DNA of 64,000 nt, from NCBI RefSeq assembly GCF_018613895.1, contig NZ_JAGGPH010000006.1, forward strand, positions 62,001 through 126,000, read 5' to 3'. Source of the DNA: Curtobacterium sp. ISL-83 (GTDB lineage Bacteria > Actinomycetota > Actinomycetes > Actinomycetales > Microbacteriaceae). Positions within the stretch are counted from its first letter, which is position 1, and each line of letters opens with the position of its first letter. The translations under genes and the position numbers were made by a program. Positions 8,171 to 15,990 of the stretch are shown piece after piece. The notes beneath the pieces were generated by a model, which worked only from the letters and a program-made list of their open reading frames with translations, had not been told where the DNA came from and did not search any database.

Positions 8171-8991
8171 GTCTTCCAGGCAACGGTCCTGGACAACGGA
8201 AGTGCGCCAGAATCTCGCGTGGTGAGCACGACTCGTCCGAGCTAGCTGCAGCCAGGCAGCTCGCATCCATCAGTTGCCGCACCGCGGGAGTTCAATCAGG
8301 AGAACCGCCGTACAGAGTCAGGCCCGTCCCTTCACTCGTATTCAGCAACTGTAGCTCGCACAGGAATCGATGGCCGAGCCTGAGCATGTGTTGTCCCACC
8401 ACAGCCTTGTCGTCGCGCTGGTTGCTGCGTTGCTCTGCAGATGGGAGGCCGGCGTTCACGTCCATGCGCGGACACTAGGCCCCCTAACCGCTGCGAGCAA
8501 CGGATGCCGCGGTGTCGCTGGAGCAAGTTCGTACCCATGCAAGTCCCTCGGGCGGCGCAGCTCCTGTGGCTCCGCGTCGCACATGTGCTAGCACCTGACT
8601 GCCACCGTGGAGATGTGCTGCTCAGAGAATCCGTCGTCTGATGCGCTAAGCGACGCCCTTCGTGAGCAGGCGACCGTTTTGGTGAACAGTCACAGCGACA
8701 ACGGGCCGCCCTGCTGGCATCGGCGAACCGCGAGAACATCCCGTGGAACGCCACCACGATGGTGTTCATCCGCAAGATCTCGTCGTAGCGCAGCGCCGGT
8801 CAATCTCACCGGTGCACACGCTCGTGCCTCGACGAGCCGACGTCGGACGCTTCCTGGAGGAGCGAGAGGCGGCCGGCCGGGCAGATCCCAGCGCCGCCCC
8901 CCCGTGCGCGGTTCGGGTGCAAGCTGCACTCGATCCACTGACACGATGCGTGGATTACTGACAACAAGCCTTGCGGCTCGACACGGGAGCC
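8171..8991. other. Gene-poor stretch with no supported gene
   Basis: No open reading frame here has the codon bias seen in the neighbours, and base composition is more even than in flanking genes. A short plus-strand segment ending at the TAG at 8786-8788 (about 30 codons ending IPWNATTMVFIRKISS) looks like the C-terminal tail of a lost gene, but I cannot assign a family. Together with the SulP relic this suggests decayed DNA. Confidence 0.5.
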
Positions 8992-9038
8992 TTGCGCCCA
9001 TGCCGACACCGGCGTAACGTGCAACCAAATGGTTGTAC
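8992..9038 (+). promoter_or_regulatory. ArsR gene promoter with operator on the start codon
   Basis: A -35 TTGCGC (8992-8997), a 17-bp spacer and a -10 TAACGT (9015-9020) place the transcript start about at the ATG at 9029, so the mRNA is probably leaderless. A 20-bp dyad GTGCAACCAAATGGTTGTAC (9019-9038) covers the -10 edge, the start site and the ATG, which is the expected place for an autorepressing ArsR dimer. Confidence 0.65.
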
Positions 9039-9442
9039 GAATCGAACTGAGCGACACCGAGGTCGACCGGTTGTTCCACGCACTCGCCGATGCCACCCGG
9101 CGCGACATCGTGCGTCGGACCCTGGTCGGCGAGGCCACCGTGACCGAGCTGGCGGAGGCCTACGCGATGTCGTTCGCCGCCGTCCAGAAACACGTCGCCG
9201 TCCTCGAAGGAGCCGGACTCGTGCGCAAGGAAGCGCGCGGGCGTACGCGCATCGTGCGCGCGGACCCGGACCGGATCGAACGCGTCCGCGACCAGCTCGA
9301 CGCGTTCGCGGCCACGTGGCGCGGACGACTCGACCGGCTCGACGCCCTGCTCACCGACGACGACCCCACCACGGCCAGACCGACGGTGAACGGCACGCCC
9401 ACCGGAGCGGCCACCCCACCCGATGACCGCCCCAGCCACTGA
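9029..9442 (+). CDS. ArsR family transcriptional regulator
   Basis: 137-residue winged-helix regulator: LFHALADATRRDIVRR, VTELAEAYAMSFAAVQKHVA (recognition helix) and the wing GLVRKEARGRTRIV. It lacks the metal-binding ELCVCDL-type cysteine motif of SmtB/ArsR, so it is of the non-metal type that usually pairs with an SRPBCC/AHSA1 gene. Such a gene follows after 32 bp (9475-10461). It is probably autoregulated through the palindrome over its own start codon. The C-terminal tail, about 20 residues rich in T, P and D, is not conserved. Confidence 0.9.
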   Translation: MVVRIELSDTEVDRLFHALADATRRDIVRRTLVGEATVTELAEAYAMSFAAVQKHVAVLEGAGLVRKEARGRTRIVRADPDRIERVRDQLDAFAATWRGRLDRLDALLTDDDPTTARPTVNGTPTGAATPPDDRPSH

Positions 9443-9474
9443 CGACCACCACACCGCAGCCCGAGGAGACACCG

Positions 9475-10461
9475 ATGTCCATCACCTCCGTCCACACCGA
9501 CCCCGAGGCCCTCGCCACCACGCTCGTCGCCGACTTCCCCGTCCCGGTCCGACGACTCTGGGGCGCGTTCACCGACGCCCGTCAGCTCGAGCGCTTCTGG
9601 GGCCCGCCCGGCTTCCCCGCGACGTTCACCGACTTCGACCTCCGCCCCGGCGGCCGCGTGCACTACACGATGACCGGCCCGGAGGGCGAGCAGTACCGCT
9701 CCGTCTGGCTCGTCACCGAGGTCCACGAGCCCCACCGGATCGCGTTCGACGACCTGTTCGCCGACGAGGCGGGCGAGGTCGACGCCTCCCAGCCGCCGAG
9801 CAGCACGGTCCTGTCCTTCGAGGGCACCGACGCCGGGTCCCGGGTGACCGTCGTCACGACGTTCCCCACGCCCGAAGCACTCGAGACGATGCTGGCGATG
9901 GGCATGGAGCAGGGCTACACGCAGGCGTTCGCACAGCTGGACCGGGTGCTCGCCGACCTGCGCGAGTACGCGCTCGGGAAGGGCACGGTCACCGAGGTCG
10001 TCGACGACACCCACGTCCGCATCACCCGCGGGTTCGCAGCACCCCGGCACCTGCTCTGGCGGGCGCACACGGAGCCGGAGCTCATGCGGCGCTGGCTGCT
10101 CGGACCGGACGGGTGGGAGATGACGGTCTGCGAGAACGACCTGGTGGTCGGTGGCTCGTACCGCAGCGCCTGGGCGCCGGTCGGGGACACCGAGGGGCAG
10201 CCGTTCGGGTTCGAGGGTGAGAACCTCGTGATCGACCCGGAGCGCCGGATCGTGACGACCGAGCGCATGACGGGTGCACCGTTCCCGGCGAACGTGAACG
10301 ACCTCGGGTTCGACGAGGCCGACGGCGTCACCCTGGTCACGCTCCTGATCACCTACCCGGACCAGGTGCAGCGGGACATGGTCCTGGCCACCGGCATGAC
10401 CGACGGCATGGAGGCGAGCTACCAGCGCATGGAGACGGAGCTGCTCAGCGCCACCACGTGA
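9475..10461 (+). CDS. Tandem SRPBCC (AHSA1-like) domain protein
   Basis: 328-residue protein with two START/Bet v1-like AHSA1 domains. The first spans about residues 15-160 (FPVPVRRLWGAFTDARQLER, FWGPPGFPATF) and the second about 178-325 (FAAPRHLLWRAHTEPELMRR, WLLGPDGWEM). Each forms a hydrophobic ligand cavity; the family has no single known reaction. GAGGAG precedes the ATG. It follows the ArsR regulator in an apparent two-gene operon, the standard arrangement for this family. Fusion of two copies is less common than the single-domain form. The ligand is unknown. Confidence 0.85.
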   Translation: MSITSVHTDPEALATTLVADFPVPVRRLWGAFTDARQLERFWGPPGFPATFTDFDLRPGGRVHYTMTGPEGEQYRSVWLVTEVHEPHRIAFDDLFADEAGEVDASQPPSSTVLSFEGTDAGSRVTVVTTFPTPEALETMLAMGMEQGYTQAFAQLDRVLADLREYALGKGTVTEVVDDTHVRITRGFAAPRHLLWRAHTEPELMRRWLLGPDGWEMTVCENDLVVGGSYRSAWAPVGDTEGQPFGFEGENLVIDPERRIVTTERMTGAPFPANVNDLGFDEADGVTLVTLLITYPDQVQRDMVLATGMTDGMEASYQRMETELLSATT

Positions 10462-10480
10462 CGGACCGCGACCGCCTGAC

Positions 10481-10523
10481 GGACTGGAGGCTCCCCACAG
10501 GTCCGGTGCGGAGCCTCCAGTCC
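10481..10523. terminator. Bidirectional terminator hairpin (GGACTGGAGGC family)
   Basis: Arms GGACTGGAGGCTCC (10481-10494) and GGAGCCTCCAGTCC (10510-10523) form a perfect 14-bp stem with a 15-base loop. It lies between the convergent SRPBCC gene and mvaS. The GGACTGGAGGC arm recurs in other terminators of this window. Confidence 0.75.
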
Positions 10524-10536
10524 GGTGCTCGGTCCG

Positions 10537-11703
10537 TCAGGACGCCTCGTAGTGGCGGGCCCCGCCGCGCACCCCGGCGAAGCGGAACGGCCCGGCCGTG
10601 ACGCGCGGACGCTCGACGTCGTCGCTCGTCGCCGCACCGGTCGCGTGCAGCTCCCGGTAATCGTCGACCGTGAGCGGGACCCGTGCATCGAGCATCTCGC
10701 GGACGCGACCGACCCGGCGGTGCGACCGGTAGTCGGGCTGCACGATGCCGGTGATGAGCTCGCCGACGCTCCCTGAGCCGTAGCTGAACAGCGCGATGCG
10801 CTCCCCCGCGAGGTCGTCGTCCAGGTCGAGCAACGCCGCCAGCCCGATCCAGAGCGATGCCGTGTACGTGTTGCCGGTCTGCCGGTTGTACGTGAAGCCG
10901 ATCGCGAGCTCGGACTCGTCGAAGGGCACGCCGACGTGCTGCGTGAGCTTCCGGTGCGCCTTCAGCGCCATCTTCGTGAACGGCTGGTGGTGCACGAACC
11001 GCACGATGTCCTGGTACGCCGGACCACCCTGCTCGGCGAGGTCGTCCCAGGCGCCGACGAAGGCGTCCACGTAGGCGCTGACCGACAGCCGGCCGTCGAC
11101 GAGCGCGGTCGAGCGGTCGTTCGGACGCCAGAAGTCGTCGACGTCCGCGGTGAAGACGCCCGCCGCGGGCTCGATGGCCAGGATGTCGGGGTCCGCGGAG
11201 ATGAGCATCGCCGCGGCACCGGCGCCCTGCGTGGGCTCCGCCGCGGTGTCGACGTCGTACCGGGCGACGTCGGCCGCGATCACGAGCACGCGCTCGTGCG
11301 GTGCGCGCGCGACGATGCCGAGGGCGAGCTGCACCGCGGCGGTCCCGCCGTAGCAGGCCTGCTTGAGCTCGACCACGCGGACGTTCTTCGGCAGCCCGAG
11401 GAGGCCGTGCACGAACACGCCCGCGGCCTTCGACTGGTCGACGCCGGACTCGGTCGCGAACAGCACGGTGCGGATCCCCTCGACGCCGTGCCGGTCGATG
11501 ACCTCCTTCGCGGCGGCGGCTCCCATCGTGACGATGTCCTCGTCCGGCGCGGGCACGCTGAACGCGTCCTGCCCGATGCCGACGTGGTACTTCGCGGGGT
11601 CGACGCCCAGCCGCTCGGCCAGGTCGTCGAGCTCGAGCACGTGGTGCCCGGTGGCGATCGCGATGTCGTGGATGCCCACCGAGAGCGGTCCCTGCGTGGT
11701 CAT
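10537..11703 (-). CDS. mvaS: Hydroxymethylglutaryl-CoA synthase
   Basis: 388-residue thiolase-fold enzyme that condenses acetyl-CoA with acetoacetyl-CoA to HMG-CoA, the first committed step of the mevalonate route. The catalytic Cys is in ELKQACYGGTAAV, the general base Glu is in ATESGVDQSKA, and the active-site His is in VHHQPFTKMALKAH. Length matches bacterial MvaS (about 385-390 residues). It is the last gene of the operon; its ATG overlaps the mvaA stop codon by 4 bp. No acetoacetyl-CoA thiolase or NphT7-type synthase gene is adjacent, so acetoacetyl-CoA must come from elsewhere. Confidence 0.95.
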   Translation of the reverse strand: MTTQGPLSVGIHDIAIATGHHVLELDDLAERLGVDPAKYHVGIGQDAFSVPAPDEDIVTMGAAAAKEVIDRHGVEGIRTVLFATESGVDQSKAAGVFVHGLLGLPKNVRVVELKQACYGGTAAVQLALGIVARAPHERVLVIAADVARYDVDTAAEPTQGAGAAAMLISADPDILAIEPAAGVFTADVDDFWRPNDRSTALVDGRLSVSAYVDAFVGAWDDLAEQGGPAYQDIVRFVHHQPFTKMALKAHRKLTQHVGVPFDESELAIGFTYNRQTGNTYTASLWIGLAALLDLDDDLAGERIALFSYGSGSVGELITGIVQPDYRSHRRVGRVREMLDARVPLTVDDYRELHATGAATSDDVERPRVTAGPFRFAGVRGGARHYEAS

Positions 11704-12764
11704 GCTGCACCTCCTGCGGGCCGGGACCCGCGACGTTCCATGGCGACGTGCGCCGCCATCAGCTCCCCCGGGTTGGTCTGCGCGGCGAGCAAGGAGAGCT
11801 CGCCGCACAGCACGGTGGCGGCGCAGAGCGCAGCGAGCCGACGGGCGTTCGCACCGGGCGCACGCTCCTCCCGGCAGCCGAGCCGCACCAGGGCGTCCTC
11901 GACGACCGGCAGGTCGCCGCCCTTGCCGTTGCCGACCGTCCCGACGATCAGGTTCGGCAGCGACGTCGAGAAGTACAGGTCGTCGCCCCGGGCCGACGCG
12001 GTGGTGATGCCCTGGGAGCCCTCGACGATGTTCGCCGCGTCCTGCCCGGTGGCCAGGTAGAAACCGAGCAGCATGTTCGCGTAGTGGGCGTTCGCGGAAC
12101 GCAGCGCCCCGGCGATCGTCGACCCGATCAGGTTCTTCGCGATGTTGAGCTCCACGATGCGCTCGGTCGAGCTGCGGAGCCGCTTCTCGACGATCTCGCC
12201 CGGGATCACGATCTCGGCGATGGTGTTGCGCCCACGCCCGCGGATGCCGTTCACCGCGGTCGCCTTCTTGTCGGAGCAGAAGTTGCCCGACACCGACACG
12301 TAGCGGAGGCCCGGCTGCCACTCGAGGATCGCGGGCAGCAACCGGTCCGCCGCCTGCGTCACCATGTTGTGCCCGGAGGCATCGCCCGTCGTGAACGCGA
12401 AGCGCAGGAACAGCAGGTCTCCGACGATCTCCGGGTGCACCTCGATCAGCTTCGCGAACCGGCTCTGCCCGGCGACGATCGCCTCGAGCTCGGCCTGGCG
12501 GGCGAGGATCTGCCCCGCGGCGACGTGGGCCGCGGCGGCACTGTCGGCACGGACGACCACGGAACGGGTCATGCGCTCGTCGACGACGGTCGCGACGATG
12601 CCGTCCTCGACCAGACGCGAGATCTTGGCTCCGCGACCGACGGACGGCCAGAGCGGCGACTCGTAGGTGGCGAGGGGTACCTCATGCTCCCCCTGCACGG
12701 CGTTGCCGCTGATGCGGATCGGCCCCACCCACTTCGTGGGGATCGGGGTCAGCAGGTCAGTCAT
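11700..12764 (-). CDS. mvaA: Hydroxymethylglutaryl-CoA reductase
   Basis: 354-residue HMG-CoA reductase that reduces HMG-CoA to mevalonate with NAD(P)H. The cofactor motif is seen in TTGDASGHNMVTQA, the catalytic Lys in SGNFCSDKKATAV, and a C-terminal GELMAAHVAMERR holds the catalytic His. The DKKATAVN and SGNF pattern is that of the class I-like enzymes of Streptomyces and archaea rather than the class II Pseudomonas type. The ATG at 12764 lies eight bases inside the end of mvaK2, so translation is coupled. Confidence 0.93.
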   Translation of the reverse strand: MTDLLTPIPTKWVGPIRISGNAVQGEHEVPLATYESPLWPSVGRGAKISRLVEDGIVATVVDERMTRSVVVRADSAAAAHVAAGQILARQAELEAIVAGQSRFAKLIEVHPEIVGDLLFLRFAFTTGDASGHNMVTQAADRLLPAILEWQPGLRYVSVSGNFCSDKKATAVNGIRGRGRNTIAEIVIPGEIVEKRLRSSTERIVELNIAKNLIGSTIAGALRSANAHYANMLLGFYLATGQDAANIVEGSQGITTASARGDDLYFSTSLPNLIVGTVGNGKGGDLPVVEDALVRLGCREERAPGANARRLAALCAATVLCGELSLLAAQTNPGELMAAHVAMERRGSRPAGGAA

Positions 12765-13851
12765 CGACGCTCCCTTCGGGCGCTTGCACCGCGACGCTGA
12801 GGTGTCTGATGTCGTGCGCCTCCCAGGCGCGGTGGATGGCGGTGAGGTCGGTGTCCGTGGGGACGAGCGCGATGCCGCAGTCGCCGCCACCGGCACCGGA
12901 CGGCTTGGCCGCCCCGCCGGCAGCTTCGACGACGTCGCACAGGGTGGTGAGCCGTTCGGTCTCGATCTGCGAGCCGACGGAGGCGCCGAGGCGCTGCAGC
13001 AGCCCCCGGGCGCGGCGGAGCGCGTCGAGCGTGCGGTCGGCGTCGCCGGTCTGGAGGCCCGTGGTCAGGTCGTCGACGCAGGCCCGGCTCTCGTCGAGGA
13101 ACGCCGGGTACCCGCCACCGCGGTGCCGACGCACCACGTCGACGAGCTTCGTCGTGGACGCCGGGGACCCGGTCCACCCGACGAGGAGCGCGAGGTTCTC
13201 GGGCGCGGGGAGGCGCTGCACGTCGAACCCGGCCCACGCGCCGCCGTCGGGGTCGGTGTCGCCGAGGATCGCCGAGACGCTCCGGGTGTCGAGCTGCGCG
13301 GCGAGCCGTTCGCGGTCCGGCGCACTGTAGCGGAGCCACCCGCCGAAGGTGCTCGCTGCGAGGTCGCCACCGGAGGCACGGGGGTTGACGCGGATGGTCG
13401 CGAGCAGGGCGACCTGGAAGCGCTTCCGCTGCGTCAGCCCGAGGCCGTAGAAGCGGTCGAGGGCCCCGACGGTCGCGACGGTGACCGCGGCGGAGGACCC
13501 GAGCCCGAACTTCCGGCCGCTCGCGTCGTCGAGCTGGCTCTCGATGCGGAGGTCGTGGAAGCGCGGTGCGATGCCCTGCTCGGCGCGGAGCTTCTCGACG
13601 AGGTCGATCGTGGCCATCACGTAGTCGTACGGGTGGTGCTCACGGTCGAGGGCGATCCCGTCGGCGGCGCGGGTCCAGGTCAGCGGCAGGTGGCCGTACT
13701 CCTCGGAGTGGACGCTGCCCGACCCGTGCCCTTCGCTGACCCGGGCCGTGATGGCGCGGTCGAGCGCGATGAGCACGGACGGCTGGCCCGGCTCGACGAC
13801 GGCGTACTCGCCCGCCACGAAGAGCTTGCCGTGGGCACGGAACTCGATCAC
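12757..13851 (-). CDS. mvaK2: Phosphomevalonate kinase
   Basis: 364-residue GHMP kinase that phosphorylates 5-phosphomevalonate to the diphosphate. The N-terminal KLFVAGEYAVVEPGQPSVLI, the GHMP glycine loop FGLGSSAAVTVATVG (about residues 115-130) and the C-terminal KPSGAGGGDCGIAL are typical of actinobacterial phosphomevalonate kinases. It sits between the decarboxylase and the reductase, with 4- and 8-bp overlaps. In the Streptomyces cluster an isomerase gene (idi) lies between this gene and the reductase; here it is absent. Confidence 0.92.
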   Translation of the reverse strand: MIEFRAHGKLFVAGEYAVVEPGQPSVLIALDRAITARVSEGHGSGSVHSEEYGHLPLTWTRAADGIALDREHHPYDYVMATIDLVEKLRAEQGIAPRFHDLRIESQLDDASGRKFGLGSSAAVTVATVGALDRFYGLGLTQRKRFQVALLATIRVNPRASGGDLAASTFGGWLRYSAPDRERLAAQLDTRSVSAILGDTDPDGGAWAGFDVQRLPAPENLALLVGWTGSPASTTKLVDVVRRHRGGGYPAFLDESRACVDDLTTGLQTGDADRTLDALRRARGLLQRLGASVGSQIETERLTTLCDVVEAAGGAAKPSGAGGGDCGIALVPTDTDLTAIHRAWEAHDIRHLSVAVQAPEGSVDD

Positions 13852-14876
13852 GCGACACCTTCCGGGGCGGGTCCGGCGCCCGCGGGTGCGGGCGTCCCGG
13901 TTCCTTCGGAGCCGACGAGACGCGCGGCTGGTCCGGTGCCGGACTCGATGACCGTCCCGTGACCGGCGAGCGCGGTGGCGACCGTGGCGCGGTCCTCGGG
14001 CTTCGTGAGCACGACGACGTTCGGGCCGGCATCGGCGGTGGCGTAGGCCTCGACTCCGGCGGCGCGGAGCTCCGCGACCGCGTCGAAGACCCCGACGCTG
14101 CGGGCGGTGAGGTAGCGGATGGGCGGGAAGGCGCCCTCGATGGTGGCGTGCATCCGCAGGGCGTTGCTCTCGGTGAGCTCCCCGATGCGGGTGAAGTCAC
14201 CGGCGGCGCAGGCGGTGAGCATGTCGCCGACGGTCTCGGCGGTCGACGTGACCCACGCGGGGTAGAACGGCGACGTCGCGATCGTGCGGCGCATCGCCTC
14301 GCGGGAGCCGATCGCCTTCGGGCCGGAATCGATCGTGACCACGACCATGGCCAGCGGCGGCGCGGGGATGCGCTCGGCGTAGGACCCGTGGTCGTCGCCC
14401 GCGTGCCACACGGACACCCCGCCGGGGATCGACCGCGTGGCCGACCCGGACCCGCGCCGTGCCAGGCGCGACAGGTCGCGCTCGGACAGGTCGAGGCCGT
14501 AGGCCGCGGCGGCCGCGGTCGCGAGGGCGGCGAAGCCCGACGCGCTCGAGGCGAGTCCGGCGCCCGTCGGCACCGTGTTCTCGGACACGACGTCGGCCCG
14601 CTCGTCGGACCCGGCGAGTTCCCGCACGAGGTCCAGGAACTGCTGGACCCGGACCAGTGCGCCGTCCTCGACGACGCGACCGTTGAGGGTGAACGCGTCG
14701 CCGGACGCACTCGGGGCCTCGTGTCGGCCACCGACGGTGACGGTCGTCGTCGTCGGGTAGACGTCCAGCCCCATCGACACGCTGCCGGTCGCGGGGAGCG
14801 CGAGGCGCGCGTCGGCCTTGCCCCAGTACTTGACGAGGGCGATGTTGGGGTGCGCGACTGCGGTGGCGGTGGTCAT
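13848..14876 (-). CDS. mvaD: Diphosphomevalonate decarboxylase
   Basis: 342-residue GHMP-superfamily enzyme that converts diphosphomevalonate to isopentenyl diphosphate with ATP. Signatures are HPNIALVKYWGKADARL at the N-terminus and PTGAGLASSASGFAALA (the phosphate-binding loop and catalytic Ser region). The start ATG at 14876 overlaps the mvaK1 stop by 4 bp. A C-terminal tail rich in A, G and P (about 20 residues) is not conserved. Confidence 0.94.
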   Translation of the reverse strand: MTTATAVAHPNIALVKYWGKADARLALPATGSVSMGLDVYPTTTTVTVGGRHEAPSASGDAFTLNGRVVEDGALVRVQQFLDLVRELAGSDERADVVSENTVPTGAGLASSASGFAALATAAAAAYGLDLSERDLSRLARRGSGSATRSIPGGVSVWHAGDDHGSYAERIPAPPLAMVVVTIDSGPKAIGSREAMRRTIATSPFYPAWVTSTAETVGDMLTACAAGDFTRIGELTESNALRMHATIEGAFPPIRYLTARSVGVFDAVAELRAAGVEAYATADAGPNVVVLTKPEDRATVATALAGHGTVIESGTGPAARLVGSEGTGTPAPAGAGPAPEGVA

Positions 14877-15850
14877 CGAGCGCGGTCTCCGATCGTGGTG
14901 GTCCAGGTGGCGGTGGCACCGGCGGCACGCAGCACCGTCGCGATGCGGTCCGCGTCGTCGGCGTCCCGAGCGAGCGCGAGGACGCAGCCCCCGCGACCGC
15001 CGCCGGTCAGTTTCGCGCCGAGCGCACCCGCGTCGCGCGCGGCCGCGACCAGGCGGTCGAGGTCCGTGCTCGAGACGTCGAGTGCGGCGAGCAGGTCGTG
15101 CGCGGCGTCCATCGTGGCACCGAGCGACCGGGCATCGCCGTCGACCAGTGTCTCCCGTGCACGCCCCGCGAGTCCACCGATGCGTGCCACGATCGCGTCG
15201 ACCGTCTCGGGTGACCGGTCGTGCTGGGCCCGCACGGCGGCGACGGCGTCGCGGGTGTGCCCGAGGACACCGCTGTCCGCCACGACGAAGGCGACGGGCG
15301 CACCGGGGTCGACGGGCAGGATGCCGTCCGCCTCGAACCAGATCGGCACGTCGGTCACGACGCCGCGGGCATCGAGTCCGGACGGACGACCGTGCGCGAC
15401 GCGCTCGCACGTCTGGATGAGCGCGTGGTGCGTCTCCGGGTCGAGCACCTCGCCGAGGGCGTCGGCGACCGCCGCGGTCACGGCCGCGGCGACGGCTGCG
15501 CTCGAGCCCATCCCCCGGGCGGTCGGGACCGCGCTGTCGACCCGCACGTGGAACCCCTGGTCGGTCACGCCGAAGTGGGCGAGGGTCGCGGTGACGGCCG
15601 TCACGGTCGGCATCACGGCGGCGGGTGCGAGGTCGAGCGGGCCGGTGTGCACGGACGACGTCAGCGTGTGCCCGCTCGCGCCGCCGGGGATCGGCGTCAC
15701 GGTGGCCGTCACCACGGCGTCGAGCACCGGGAGCACGATCGCGGGTGCGCCGTAGACCACGGCGTGCTCCCCGATCAGGATCGTCTTGCCGTGGGACGAC
15801 GCCGTCCCGGTGCGGGGGGTCGTGGTGCTGTGGAGGTCGCTGCTGGTCAT
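14873..15850 (-). CDS. mvaK1: Mevalonate kinase
   Basis: 325-residue GHMP kinase that phosphorylates mevalonate and is the first gene of the mevalonate operon. Motifs: KTILIGEHAVVYGAPAIVLP (N-terminal substrate region), PTARGMGSSAAVAAAV (ATP loop), GALGAKLTGGGRGGCVLAL (C-terminal GHMP motif). The ATG at 15848-15850 is preferred over longer in-frame starts, which would enter the intergenic region shared with the divergent exporter gene. The pathway supplies isopentenyl diphosphate, for example for carotenoids; Actinobacteria normally also carry the MEP route. Confidence 0.93.
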   Translation of the reverse strand: MTSSDLHSTTTPRTGTASSHGKTILIGEHAVVYGAPAIVLPVLDAVVTATVTPIPGGASGHTLTSSVHTGPLDLAPAAVMPTVTAVTATLAHFGVTDQGFHVRVDSAVPTARGMGSSAAVAAAVTAAVADALGEVLDPETHHALIQTCERVAHGRPSGLDARGVVTDVPIWFEADGILPVDPGAPVAFVVADSGVLGHTRDAVAAVRAQHDRSPETVDAIVARIGGLAGRARETLVDGDARSLGATMDAAHDLLAALDVSSTDLDRLVAAARDAGALGAKLTGGGRGGCVLALARDADDADRIATVLRAAGATATWTTTIGDRAR

Positions 15851-15990
15851 CGTGGGTCCGGCCAGCCTAACCGCCGAGACCATGCGCCCGCTCGGCGTGG
15901 GCCGTACCCCACCCGAACGCCAGCCGTGACGGGTGCCGGTCCACGCAGTACGGTGACCATCAGCATGCTGACTACCTGAGGAGGTCACCC

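Noticed and set aside
8690-8790. Transposase or integrase remnant
   Set aside because: A short tail ending in ...MVFIRKISS looks protein-like, but no family could be named and there are no terminal inverted repeats.
10445-12321. Long open frames over the mevalonate genes in other frames and on the opposite strand
   Set aside because: High-GC DNA gives long open shadows; their translations are Arg/Pro/Ala-rich without family motifs, while the mva genes have complete signatures.
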